Positions 37,683 through 49,524 of a DNA stretch of 64,000 bases are shown one piece after another. Position 1 is the stretch's first letter; every line of letters begins with the position of its first letter. The position numbers and the translations under genes were made by a program. The notes under the pieces are model-generated. The model was not told where the DNA came from, did no database searches, and saw only the letters and a program-made list of their open reading frames with translations. Source of the stretch: Ricinus communis (lineage: Eukaryota; Streptophyta; Magnoliopsida; Malpighiales; Euphorbiaceae); the NCBI RefSeq assembly GCF_019578655.1, contig NC_063258.1, forward strand, positions 23,440,802 through 23,504,801, in the 5' to 3' direction.

Positions 37683-38410
37683 CTAAATACATAAATGGAT
37701 CTTTAAACTTGTCCCATTTTTACAATTAGTCTCACGATCTCAACTTTATGCCCGTACATTTTACGCCATCTAAATATATGTAAATTTGAATAAAAAAATA
37801 GTATATTTAAAATATAAAATAACTGTTAAATATATAAATGACCCTCTGAACTTGTCTTATTTTTACAATTGGCTCATAGAACTCAACTTTAATTTAATTG
37901 GACCTCTCAACTTTATGGTTGTTACTTTTTAGATCCTTCAACCACAGACATTAAGGGCGTGTATTTTACGCCATCTAAAAAAAGCATAAATTCAAATAAA
38001 ATAATATATATTTTATTTTATTTTATAAATTAATGAAATAATTTTAATGTATAATAAACAATATATTAAAATTAATGGAACACACTTTTCACAAGAGATT
38101 AATCCAAAGCACTTAACTTCCATATGTGAAGGATTTAAATATAACAATTCGTGAAGTTCATATGAGTAATTGAATCAAAATTGAGTTTATGTTGCCAATT
38201 ACGAAAATAAGACAAGTTCAATAGTTTAATTATATATTTTACTATTATAAGTAATATCATTAGTGATAGTATTAATTTTTTATTATTATCGTTAGTGAAG
38301 GGGTTAAAAATAATAACCCGTAAAATTGAAAAATTTAATTGAATTAAAATTGAGTTCAAAAAGCCAATTGCAAAAATAGAATAAGTACAAAAATCCATTT
38401 ATGTATTTAG
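37683..38410. mobile_element. 728-bp element with long terminal inverted repeats
   Basis: The left end CTAAATACATAAATGGAT at 37683 is matched exactly over 18 bases by the reverse complement of the right end at 38410. Similarity continues inward through ATTTTTACAATT / ATTTTTGCAATTGG. A second inner pair is also inverted: CTGAACTTGTCTTATTTTTACAATTGGC near 37,857 against the complement of about 38,160-38,225. The element is thus a nested palindrome with two arms on each side. Short open frames in the right half are chance frames. There is no transposase, so it would depend on a helper. Confidence 0.75.
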
Positions 38411-38589
38411 TTATATAATATTTATTAGAATTCAAATTATTATTTTTGCAGTATGCTATGTTACACAGTTCATTGAGTTTCCCAATGAATAAAATGAATA
38501 AAAAAAATAGTAAACATATTTTAATACTAAAGTGCAATTAATCACCGTTGAATTTCATGGTAAACAAACATTCCATCTCAACAATGAAT

Positions 38590-39060
38590 CTAAGTTTCTT
38601 GTTCTCTTGAGATGGAAAATATAAGGAAAATACACAAAGGAATAACAGCAAAAGCTGCAAGTTTTAGCAAGTCTTCACTCTCCTTTGAGATCACTCCAAT
38701 CCTTGACCAATCTCCACTATACCTAAAATAAACAAGCTGTAATCATATAACCAGAGATACAAAAACAAATAAACAAACAAACAAACAAAGAAGAAAGAAA
38801 AAGGCTTACCCAGCATCAATGAACCCTAATCCAAACACTGCAATGGCAGACTTAGCAAGAGCTCTGTATGAAATCTTTAGAGGAAGGATGGAGTTTTGTT
38901 GTTGGGTTCTTGAATTCTCAGGAGAATCTTTCTTCTTAGCTACTGTAATAATAATATACTTCTGGCCATTTTTCTTTGTAGGATGATAAGGAAGAGAAGA
39001 AGAAGAAGAAGAAGAAGAAAGGCTGTTGTTGAAGAAAAGGGTTGTTTTCGTGGCTGCCAT
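38590..39060 (-). CDS. Small plastid-targeted membrane protein, function unknown
   Basis: Two exons, 38810-39060 and 38590-38722, join in phase 2 with a GT-AG intron and give 127 aa. The N-terminus is a typical plastid transit peptide: MAATKTTLFFNN, then a serine run, basic, with no acidic residue before about residue 45. The mature part has a hydrophobic stretch (about 70-84, AKSAIAVFGLGFIDAG), then YSGDWSRIGVISKESEDLL, and a clear membrane segment near 107-122 (AAFAVIPLCIFLIFSI) close to the C-terminus. The GDWSRIG...SKE(S/T)EDLLK pattern feels conserved in plants, but I cannot name the family. It is divergent from the NUP43 gene with about 1.4 kb between the two ATGs. Confidence 0.8.
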
Positions 39061-40456
39061 TACATGAACATTTGAGTTTGACTTATCTTATCCTGAACAT
39101 CTGGAAGAGAATTTGTCACTGCCACTGCCATTTTGGAGGGTTACCTCAAAGGCACACATAAGAAGTCGAATGGGCCGTGAACTATATAACTAAACCTTAT
39201 TATAGTTTATACATTTCTAATTAAAGTTGTCTTCGGAAGACAACTAAAAGTTTTCTAAGTTAATTCGATGCTATATAACCGTTTTTATATTTAATTATAA
39301 ATTTATATTATAAAAATTTTGATAAAATTAAAAAGATGTTTAGTTCAGAAATTTTATAAAATTATTAGTTATTTCTCACTGAATAATTATACGAAGCTAT
39401 TTGTTAAGATTTAAAAATTAATAATTGATGGTTGATTTAGTCGCAATCAGCGGCTAATTATATCGATTTTATTTTAATTTTTTTTATAAGTTTCAAATTT
39501 ATTTAAAAATATATTTTTAATTTAAATTTATTAATAATAATTTATTTTAAATTCATATAGTATAATTAATTTTATATTTATAATAAATAATTATTATTTT
39601 AAATTCATATTTGTAGTTAAATAATTACGACATCTATAGCTAAGACACCAAAAATTATAAACCTTCAATTAGTGAAATTTAAAACGTAATTCTTTTTTTA
39701 AATTAATTTTTATAAATATTTTTAAAAATAAATATAATTGAGCTAAATAAATTAATATTTTTATTATAAATTATTTAAATTAATTTATATTATTAAAAAT
39801 AATATAATAAAATAAATATATTTTTAAAAATAAATTATGACTTCGATGATCATTTAATCTATTAGCAATAACAGTCAATAAAATTTTACCAAATAATTTA
39901 ACTTATCAATTATTAATTATTAACTGCATTTATTGACCAAACCAAATAAATTCTAATATTTAAATAAATCATTAAATTTTAGTATACTTCAAATAGGAGA
40001 AGCATAATTTTCAAGTACCTTTCTATAATAAAGATGAAAAATAATTCTTAATCTAAATCTTTTCAAAGAGGTGCATCTCATGATTTTAAATTACTCTTTT
40101 ACAAATCAAACATAGAACTGATCTATTCATATTAAAATATATCGATAACTAAAATCTTCATGTTATATAAAAGTATTAGGTAAGAACAAACTGAGAGGAT
40201 TTCCTGCCATAGGATTAAAGTCATTGCACTCTTTTTGTAAGAATATCTTTTACAAATAATTATTTTCTTTAAGTGTTACGAATTGTTTTTCACAAAAACA
40301 AATAAATTGCTATGGGTTTAAAAACAAATTTGATAAAAATAATTCTTAATTTACTAAATTAAAAAGATTTTAGACCTGAAAGAGAAGACCGACAGTCACC
40401 GCCAGACTTAACCTTGCGCATTTTGAAACAGAGAAAACCCTCCAAAAACCCTAACA
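39061..40456. other. Divergent intergenic region
   Basis: AT-rich sequence between two head-to-head genes. 39,260-39,960 has loosely inverted AT-rich blocks (for example TTATTAATTATTAA-like words in both orientations) that may be an old MITE. I see no clear TATA box for NUP43. Confidence 0.4.
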
Positions 40457-42590
40457 ATGGCAAAATCAGTAGAAATCCAGAGACTCCCACAATTCAAATA
40501 CGTAGACTCAATCCGATGGCTCCCATCACTCTCTCCATTCCAAAGATCCATAATCATCGCTTTCTTCGATTCTGACACCGACGCTCCCTCTCTCGAAACC
40601 CACTCTTTATCATCCACATCCTCGGAAACCCTAACTTTAACTCCACTCTCCTCATGGACCCCGCCTTCTCGAATCTCCTCCCTCAAATCAACCTCATCCC
40701 TCATTGCTGCCGCCACATTCTCCGGTTCCCTCCACATCTTCCCCACCGCACAGGAATCCACGTTGGAACCTCCGAGAATGTCGGAGCTACTGGGCGGCAG
40801 GGAGTTTCATGTGGGGCCTATTAGGGGAGTGGATGTGATGGAGGGAGGAGGGAGTGAAGTTGTGAGCGTTGGGGAAGATGGGAGAGTTAATTTGGTTAGG
40901 GTTTTAGGTGAAGGCAAAACAGGAATTAATAATTGTCAAAGGGTTTTTGATGGGAATGGGTTGGTTTCTTATAGTGCTGTTAAATGGGCTTCTAATACTG
41001 AATTTGTGACTGGTGGGTGTGGGTTTGGTCTTCAATGGTGGGATTTGAGACGCCCTAATTCTGCTGTTGCTCAATTTAAGGGTATTTGGTGCGTGTGTAT
41101 TTCGTTCTTAATTCATTTTAATAATTCATTCTAATTTTAAGCGCAATCTTGATTTTAAATAATTCATTTTAAATTGCAGGGATCAAGGAATGTCTTCTGG
41201 GATCATACATTCCATTGATATTCATCAATCAAGAAAGTACACGTGTTTAGTAAGATAGCTGCTCTATTAATATCTTAATCCTCTTTAAACCTTTGATACA
41301 TAAATAGTATGAATGATCTCTCTATTGGGTTTTTGTGGCAGATACTTTCTGTTTTATGTACCTCCTGTTATTGTTAATATTATTAGTTGCTAAAATTTGT
41401 TATAACTGGTGGTGATTAATTTGGCTGTCTGAAGCAATAGATAGTACATGTGCTTATGATTTAGTGATTGTAGGTGGCTGTGCTTTATTTAACTAGAAAG
41501 CATGATACTGGATGTATGCTTTTACTTGAGAGTTTTTATGGTTCAGTACTGTAATTATACTTCAGCATTATAAGTATGTCATTACTTGCCTTGTTTAGAA
41601 ATTTATCATCATGCCCATCTATGTGTTACTTGTAGACAACTTAGCTTGCTCAAGTCAACATGTTTATATTTTTAAGTTTGTGAGATGGAGCATTATTCAG
41701 TGAAAGTTTAATTGGGCTGTATGATTACTTGCACAAAGGCATCCTGTTTTGATAACTAAACATTTCCCTTTTAATATCTAATAGATTTGCATTAACCTCA
41801 ACAGAACAGTTCAAATCTCCAACCACACTTATGCATTGCGGTCTGAGAATTGTACTAGCTATACTGTTATTTTGTGATGAGATGGTTCTGTTGAGGTTGA
41901 AGATTATGCTGATAATCTAGTAATTTTTAGGCAGGAGGTTCATCAGGTACTGTATTTGCCTGGGATCTGCGCTGGAAAGACCAACCAATTGTTCTTTCTG
42001 GGGTCGAGTTAAATGACACTGCAACCCATTCATTGTCTGAAAGTGATGTTTGGGAGGTTCAGTATGACTGCTATACTAAATCTTTAAGCAGTAATAGCTC
42101 GTCCTCACGCATCTTACCTGCGATGATCTGCTCAGAAGATGGAATCCTTGCTGTCATTGAACAAGGTAGGGAGTTCCTGCCGTGACTGTTGTTTAGCTAT
42201 GTCCTATTGTTGTTTCTTCTAGTTAAAGATGTTTCAGTTATAGTTTTAACATCAATATCTTGCTTTTACAACTGTGTTGCTTATTCATGGAATGAGTATT
42301 TTGTTCTTTGGAAATCAAAAGTGCTCAGTCACTTAAGCCAAGACTGACGATATATGTTTTATATATAACTGCTGCATCAGGTGAGGAACCTATTGAGCTT
42401 TTGGCTGAACCATGTGCAATCAATAGCTTTGACATTGATTGTCAAAACCCTTCGGTATGTAACCTGAATGGTTTGAATGCTGTGGAATCTTGGAATGTGA
42501 TGATGTATTTTTGATGTTCTACATAATATTGTGCAGGATGTGATATGTAGTTTGGAGTGGGAATCGATTGCCATAATATCAAGACCTTGA
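40457..42590 (+). CDS. NUP43: Nucleoporin NUP43 (WD40-repeat protein)
   Basis: WD40 beta-propeller subunit of the Nup107-160 (Y) complex of the nuclear pore. Exons 40457-41088, 41180-41249, 41931-42165, 42381-42454 and 42537-42590 join with GT-AG introns in matching phases and give 354 aa. The N-terminus VEIQRLPQFKYVDSIRWLP is typical of plant NUP43. WD-like blocks follow: GGREFHVGPIRGVDV, EVVSVGEDGRVNLVRVL, EFVTGGCGFGLQWWDLRRP, then WDQGMSSGIIHSIDIHQSRK and, in exon 3, AGGSSGTVFAWDLRWKDQPI. The short last exon gives DVICSLEWESIAIISRP before TGA. The first donor sits inside GGTATTTG|GTGCGT, and only this site keeps the frame. The gene looks intact and the length fits the family. Confidence 0.9.
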
Positions 42591-43600
42591 TTGGACTTGG
42601 AGAAATCAAGCTCTAGTCGGGACTTGTTGAACTTAACATTTCTGAGAGTAATGGTGTAGAGCTTGGTGCAACCATCTGGTGTTGAAGCACTGCATCATGC
42701 CTGTGGTAGGCAGATAAATAGAGTAAGGTTTTGTTTATTCTCTTATGAGGCATGCTGGTGCACTTCTTAGTGTATCACCATATTGTAATCCCCAAGTCCA
42801 TCACAAATGATGCAATTGTTGCTCATGGAAATTACTAGGTTGAGCTGTATTTTATCACTAAACATCAGCATTACCCCATAGAATTAGTACAATAGATAGC
42901 AGTACATGAAAAGCACTTACTGAATCAATCATGTATCCAGTTGACATAACCTTGAGTTGCTGACCATTTCATTGCGCCTGCTGAAGTTGGTTTGCTGTTT
43001 ATATTGATACTACCAGATGCAATCGGATTTTTGCAGCATCTGTTTCTGTCAACAAAAAGTTACTGCATTTGCTCATGAGATCACTCAAAGCCTTGTCAAG
43101 TTTTTACATTTAAGTGGTTTACATATAGCAAGAAATTCTTTTACCAACGCTGATTCCATGGGTTCTCTTCTCAAATTAAGTTTTTAGGTTCTGAACTTGG
43201 CCTTATTACAGAGTATTGTTATGTCAGAGGCGATTCTGGCTTAAAACTCTCTTGTGAGATTGCTACTAATGCTTCTTATGATTGCACCACCTTTAATATT
43301 AATATTAACAATTTGGAGGCTATTGTGACTTGTATCAATGGCATTATTGCTAATTAGTGTGTGTTTTATTTGAACAGAGGAAAGGGGGGCTCAGATTTGG
43401 ACTTTACAGAACTAATGTATAGCATATTATACAATTTAATATTTTAATTCTTTTAAGAACTAAGTGAATGAGAAAGAGGAAAAAAAAGAACTTGTCTGCA
43501 GTTCAATTTATGCCCTGCAAATGCAATTATCTGGTTTTTTTTTCAAAGGTTTTAATTTGTTATTATGTAGGACAATGAGTATTAAAGTCCCTCAGCCATG
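42591..43600 (+). other. Region 3' of NUP43, with one unassigned open stretch
   Basis: Base composition stays closer to genic DNA than the AT-rich sequence that begins after 43,600, so much of it may be NUP43 3' UTR or an old gene fragment. A frame open from about 43,160 to a TAG at 43,357 encodes about 65 residues including LGSELGLITEYCYVRG and NLEAIVTCINGIIAN. It has no starting ATG and I do not recognise it. Confidence 0.35.
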
Positions 43601-43894
43601 GTTTTTAATCTATAAATGTTGTATAAAACTAATAAAATAAAATTTAGAAAATAAAGTATTTATATATAAATATATATAAGACAATATTCAGAAACTTACC
43701 TTTTAAATTATGAAATTATAAATATCAATAATTAAACAACTAATAAAATTAGTTATATTAAATAATAAATTAAACTTAATTTTAAATATTTATCTTATTA
43801 AAATTTATATATATAAACCTAAGAAGCACAAATAAAGACACAGGACATCAACACGTTAATATGGTTATTTTTAAAGAGAAATATGTGAAATAAT

Positions 43895-44375
43895 AGAATT
43901 AATCACTAATTAAATTTTAAATTTTATATTTTTTAATAATTTTATTTATTTATTTTAAATTTTAAAATAAACATAAGCATCTTTTAATTTATTTTTAAAA
44001 AACTATCTTTTTAATAATAATATTTAAAATTTTATAACGAGAAAAATGACATAACAAGTTAATTTTGCTAACTAAAAATTACTAAGTTAAATAAATTATT
44101 ATATTTAGATATAAAATATGTGAAAAAATGATAAATATATTTAATATTTTTAATGATAATATTATTAAGTATAGAATAAATTATTTTTACTAATTTATAA
44201 TTATTATTCTTATAGTGAAGATAATTGACGTTACATGTTATCTTTTTATTGTAAAACTTAAAAAGATATATTGTTGGAAAATATTTTAAAAATAAATTAA
44301 AAAATTAATATTTATTTTAAAATTTTAAAATAATTGAAAAAATATAAAATATAAAATTTTATTAGTAATTAGACC
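43895..44375. mobile_element. Fold-back MITE-like element, copy 2
   Basis: Colinear with 35,835-36,300 in the same orientation: AGTTAATTTTGCTAACTAAAA, TTAAATATAAAATGTG / TTTAGATATAAAATATGTG, and TATAATTATTATTCTT. Its arms are inverted: the left start has AATCACTAATTAAA, and the complement of the right end begins GGTCTAATTACTAATAAAA. It lies about 0.6 kb upstream of the bL35c start. Confidence 0.6.
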
Positions 44376-44870
44376 GCAGTAATATATATTTATATATTAT
44401 ATATTTAAACTATAAAATATATAATTATTCATGTTTAAACATTATAATGTACTTTTACTAATATCCTTTGCATATTTTTAAATTAACTTTTTATGTCCTT
44501 GCAACTAATATTTTTAATATTTAATCTTATGGACTTATTACTTTAAAATAATTAATATTTTAAATATTAATATATCTAATTTTTTCTGACAATAGTTTGT
44601 ACAACTAGAAACAAATTGAAAATTAACTTTCTTTTAAACAGATACTTTTGCTAAATGCAATTTCAAAAACATACTTAGGAGTGCTAAATAAAAATGGGTA
44701 AAATTCAGATATCTGCAAATGCCTTAAACTGGGAAATTACAGTACCTACCTGATCTTAAGAAAGAGAGAAGATGGAGACAAACCATAAAAGATCGTAAAT
44801 AACAAAAAAATACACAACGTAATTGAGCGGACTCCAATTCACTGCTCCTTTTATCCACACCATAGCTCAC

Positions 44871-44880
44871 CACGTCACAC
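44871..44880 (+). promoter_or_regulatory. CACGTCAC (ACGT-core) element before bL35c
   Basis: CCACGTCAC lies about 70 bp upstream of the ATG at 44948, followed by a CT-rich leader. It could be a bZIP site, but one short match is weak evidence. Confidence 0.3.
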
Positions 44881-44947
44881 CCTTATTTTTCTTTCTTTCA
44901 ATCGCATTTCCTTTAACATCACCAAAGCAACAATCTAGCTTTAAACA

Positions 44948-47831
44948 ATGGCTTCCTTGACCATGTTGTCTTTCAGTTTGAAGTTATGCCCTCTGCAATC
45001 TCCTCCAACAGCTCGACTCTCTTATGGGTCTGCTCAGCTTTCGCCTTTTAACAATTTGAACAACTCCTTAAGACTCGGTTCAAGTCATAACATTTCTGGG
45101 TCTCATTCAATTTTCTATCAAAAATCATCTTCTATCGCTACTCTCACTCAAAAGTTTCAATCTCTTACTGTTTTTGCTGCTAAGGGCTACAAAATGAAGA
45201 CCCATAAGGTCAATTTCTATCTTTTTCTCTCCCTCTCTCATTTCTTTATTTGGGTTTGGTTTTTGTTGCTTCAATTCTTTGCTGTAGATTTCACTGAGGC
45301 ATGTTTGTGTGTGTGTGTGTGTTTCTTTTTTTCTTAAATTTTTAAATTTTGGTTTTGAGTTTTATGAGGTTTTGTTAATAGGCATCGGCAAAAAGATTCA
45401 GGGTCACAGGTAAAGGGAAAATAATGAGGAGGAGAGCTGGGAAGCAGCATTTACTGGCCAAGAAAAACACCAAGAGGAAATTGAGACTTTCCAAAATGGT
45501 GGGTTCTCTTCCTACATTCCTCTGATCCATTTGCCAGTCTAGAATGAAAATTTCAGTTTTTTTTGTTTTAGTACTGTATTGTGATATTAATTCCTTTAGT
45601 AATTGTCTTGTCTTTACATGATTGCACTGCATCTGTCCTATGTATTTTGCCTCCTTATCCTATAGGATTATAGACATCAGCTGTATGTAATATCAAATTG
45701 CTCTTGAAATATTTGCAGTTTCTTTCTCAACGACTTCTTGTTTTTTTTTTAAATCGTGACAGCTTGTTTGTTAATTTTGTTAAATGACGAGAGGAGAGGC
45801 TTGTGTGACCAATGAAGCAGATGTCGGGTAAAATCACTTTGATGATACCACATAAAGGAAGTATATTTGGGGGATAGGAGCATGCACAAATTACTGAATG
45901 TGTGCATATATCAATAAGGGAAGTTTTTTTTTTTTTTTTGTGGGTAATTATTCGCCAGGAGGTCCTGCACACCTCAATATTGCTGGTTGATAATTAATTC
46001 AATAACAGAATGGCATTTGGTATTAATTTGATCAAGTGAGCATGAAGGAAGTGAGTTTCATCATCTAGAGACATTGGATTAGTTGATAATAATGCCGATG
46101 TTATGTCAAATGTACAGGAAGAAGATAAGCATATGCTTAAACTGGAACTTCTTGTGGTCTTATATCATTTCTGTTATAACCATTAGAGATTAGACCATAT
46201 GTGCATCAAGTAAGAAATGCGGATTGAAGATTATGGGGTTCTCAGAAAAGCAGAATGATGTAACAATAGACGTCATATTTCCAGATAGCTAATAGAGATT
46301 TCTCTTTCGTACCTTTTTGGATATTTAAATTGTTGCACTTTCAGGGTTGTTGATGTTCTGTTAGAGTGCAATGTCTATCAGTGAAATATGATGAAAAAGT
46401 TATAATGGTATATTGATATTATAATCATGAGAAAATAATTGGATTTGTTTGGCTCTTTACATAGGAAGAAATTGAATTCCAGGTTACAGTAGTATGCATG
46501 GGACTATCTCTTTCCCTCTTTTGCAAGATATCAAGGTTTTGCTTACTTATTATCATCCTGAGAGCTGGACTCTTTATCCCCCTAAGTCTATGGTTTAGAG
46601 AAATTTCAGAAAAATTAGAGTTATAGATGCTTCTGATCTTTCTGATACTTCCCCTCCTTTAATTTTAACGAGGAGGCTGAAACTTAATAAGTTACAGGTT
46701 CAGGAAGTAAGTTGCTAAAGTTGATAGCATGTTGCGCACAGGATAGTAGTTTGCAGTTTTACCAATTTTCTGCTTGATGAAACTACCCTACCTCTGTTAT
46801 GCAACATCTTGGGTGTTTCCAGGTTTCCCTGAGTTATGCCTGCGATAATTTTAAAGGCAGAAGCTAAGTAAGACTTCTAGAGAAATTGAAGTGGTTTTGC
46901 ATGTCAAACTGTTCAAGGAAGATTGTTTGGAAGAGTGCCACTTAAGAAAATGGATATGTTGAGGGGATTTTATATTTGCTTGATTTTTTGGGGATTTTGA
47001 TAGGTGCTGCTTCTTTTCAATTTTCTTTAATTGGGATAGGCTTTCATAACAGGTTAATGGTTCCTCGTGCTTCAAACTTTCGAGTTTTAAACTAAGAATC
47101 TGGCAGCTGTTGGAACAGTACAACTGCTAAGGGCATGTAATGAACTTGAGAGCATACATATATGTACAGACTCATGTATATGCGTTTGTTTGTTATCTGC
47201 ATGCATTGTCAATGCATCTCGTCTCCATGGAGATGTTGCATATCTGATTTGCAACTAACAAATGGATAAGTGCATGATGTCTTTTATCATATATATTACA
47301 ATGCAACGCTTCATAAATTATAGAAGAGTCCCTTTGAATTCCTTTCTAAACTATCTTGCTGCGTGCAATGAATTGATGACAATGTTGCAAAGGACTTGAG
47401 CTAAACTTAGAGCTGTTTACTGATTAGCAGCAAACAAATAGGCGTTTGCAGGTCTAGTTTACTTTTGCACAAAAGTCTCCAATTGTACCGATAAAGGGAA
47501 TTTTGTATCGAAACTCTCTTGTTGTCATCAATGCTATAGAATTTAGATCAGTTTGATTATGCTTCTATTTTTTGGTTTTACAATTTTTACATTCTTAATT
47601 CTAACTTTTGAGGTTCTGTAGTTCACCTATATGACTAAGCATATTTCTTCTATGTTTAAGTATCATTGTGGATTTCATAGATTTTGGATCAGTATATTGG
47701 CCTCCATGTAGAAGTGTGTTTTCATAATTTAACATATTTATTATTATGTGTAGCACCCAGTCAGCCGGAGCGACTATGACAATGTGATCGGTGCCTTGCC
47801 ATATTTAAAAGTAAATAGAAAAGCAAAGTAG
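44948..47831 (+). CDS. RPL35: Plastid 50S ribosomal protein bL35c
   Basis: Nuclear-encoded protein of the chloroplast large ribosomal subunit. Exons 44948-45208, 45382-45498 and 47754-47831 join in phase 0 and give 151 aa. Residues 1 to about 75 are a Ser-rich transit peptide ([20 protein letters not shown]). The mature part is unmistakably bL35: [37 protein letters not shown], then [19 protein letters not shown] at the C-terminus. The second intron is long (2,255 bp) and shows no gene. Introns are bounded by AAG|GTCAAT...ATAG, ATG|GTGGGT...GTAG. The frame is intact. Confidence 0.95.
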
Positions 47832-48978
47832 TGGTGATATTTATGTTCGCGGGCAGACTCACAAGTGGATTTTTTGATTTCTTGTATGCAAAAGACAAGT
47901 GCTCTTGATAACCTTATTCTTCAAATGTACAATCTTGTCAAGTTCCTTTGAAATTCTTATATTTCTTTATCATGTTAGGCAGCCTATTCTCCTCTTCGTT
48001 TCTATGGCTCACAATCTTTTGAAACTGAAATGTACGCTAACAGGCTTCCTGATATTATATCTATGAAGAATTTAGAAGATAAGAGATGAAAATGAGAAAA
48101 AACAGTACGGAGAAAAGATGATCTGAATTCATTCACAAGTACGATTTTACATTCTCAGCAACTGAGCTATATAGTTACAAAGGGAAGTGACTGGAATGGG
48201 TATCATGCATTAGAACAAGGGGCAGTTTTCATAAGCTTTGATCCATTTTGAGCATATAGATTAACTTGGTTCTTTTGACAAATTTTGTCAATAGCGTGTA
48301 TGGTATATTGTCATTGCAGGGAAAAGCCATCATTCAATCAAAGAAAATCCTCCATATTGGGGTTGGAAAATTTACAGAGAAGAAATATACTCTTTTTATG
48401 CCTGTGACTTCTAAAATTAGAAGGTCTTGTCATCTAGGTGAATGACTGATTGGAATCAAGTTAGCTTGCTTTTCATGCTACCCATTTATATATTCTTTTC
48501 AGTTTGGATGGAAGAAGGTGTTGAACCCTTAGTTTCATGTACCATAAGGCACACTTGATTTGTTAGGCTACTGATCTTTATGCCCTTTCATGATCTAGCA
48601 TGAACGCCATTCCATATTACTTTGAGAAGACCAAAGTAGCTACATGTATACTAATGTTGTCTGCAGAGTAATCTACCTATCATATACTAATATTGGTTAG
48701 ACTCATCAACGGGTATCGTTGGTACCAAAATTTTGAGACATGTTTCCAATTGATACCAAACTTTCAATTTGATTGAAATTGATACTAAAACTTCAAAAAA
48801 GTATATCAACTGAGTGTAACACCATATTTCGGACATCTAAAGCTGATTTGGCACCTGAGAAGAAATATTTTCTTTGATGCTTCACATCACCATTTGACAT
48901 GTCATTTAATCTCTACAAAATTAGCAAATATGACCCATTCCATTTATTATCCTAAATAAATTCCAAATTTCTCCAAAT
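47832..48978. other. Intergenic region after bL35c
   Basis: Mixed composition. An acceptor-like TTGCAG near 48,320 is followed by an open stretch of about 30 codons (GKSHHSIKENPPYWGWK) that I do not recognise. No gene is supported. Confidence 0.35.
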
Positions 48979-49524
48979 TCAATTAATAACTTGTATCCAT
49001 TTCTTCATTTTCTCATCCAAACTTTTCCAATCAGTCTTCTGAACTTCTTCAATACTCAGTTTCTCAACACCCAAAATCAGCAAACACTCATCTAAAGCAT
49101 CTGCTTTAACATTACAATAAACTTGATCACATTCTTTTTCATACTTGGATCGAATCATTCGTTTTTCAATCACTTTTAAATCCTCAACAGCTTCACTATT
49201 AATCAAATCAACACAGAAATGATCATCACCACACAAACTCCTACCGCGCTTGTGAAAACACCTACCAGTACTTTAACCTTTGCTATCAACAACCTCACTG
49301 AAACTAGTGTTGAATTCCTCGTCAATATCATCGGTTGAATATACAAAGGAAAGTGAAACTCCTCTCCTAATAAATATATGACGAAACTCGTCTTCTAACC
49401 TCGATATAGCAACTTGAACAGCGCTTTCAGCATAGTTAATGACCTCGTTATCAGACCGCAGGGATAAATCATTTAAAAGATCAAGAATTTCAACACAGTT
49501 CACGATCTGTTGCGCTGTTGCCAT
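48979..49524 (-). pseudogene. Truncated EXO70 exocyst subunit relic
   Basis: EXO70 proteins tether secretory vesicles to the plasma membrane as part of the exocyst. One frame from ATG 49524 runs to a stop at 48979 and gives about 181 codons, interrupted by an in-frame TAA at 49273-49275. It reads YAESAVQVAISRLEDEFRHIF, then RGRSLCGDD and RMIRSKYEKECDQVY, and finally ALDECLLILGVEKLSIEEVQ and WKSLDEKMKKWIQ, all typical of the N-terminal to central part of plant EXO70. Complete members are about 600-700 aa, so roughly the last two thirds are missing. The first about 100 residues usual before this block also seem shortened. A dead duplicate is the best reading. Confidence 0.8.

Noticed and set aside
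39260..39960. A second long fold-back element between the divergent genes
   Set aside because: The inverted similarity seen by eye is weak and mainly AT composition; not enough to call.
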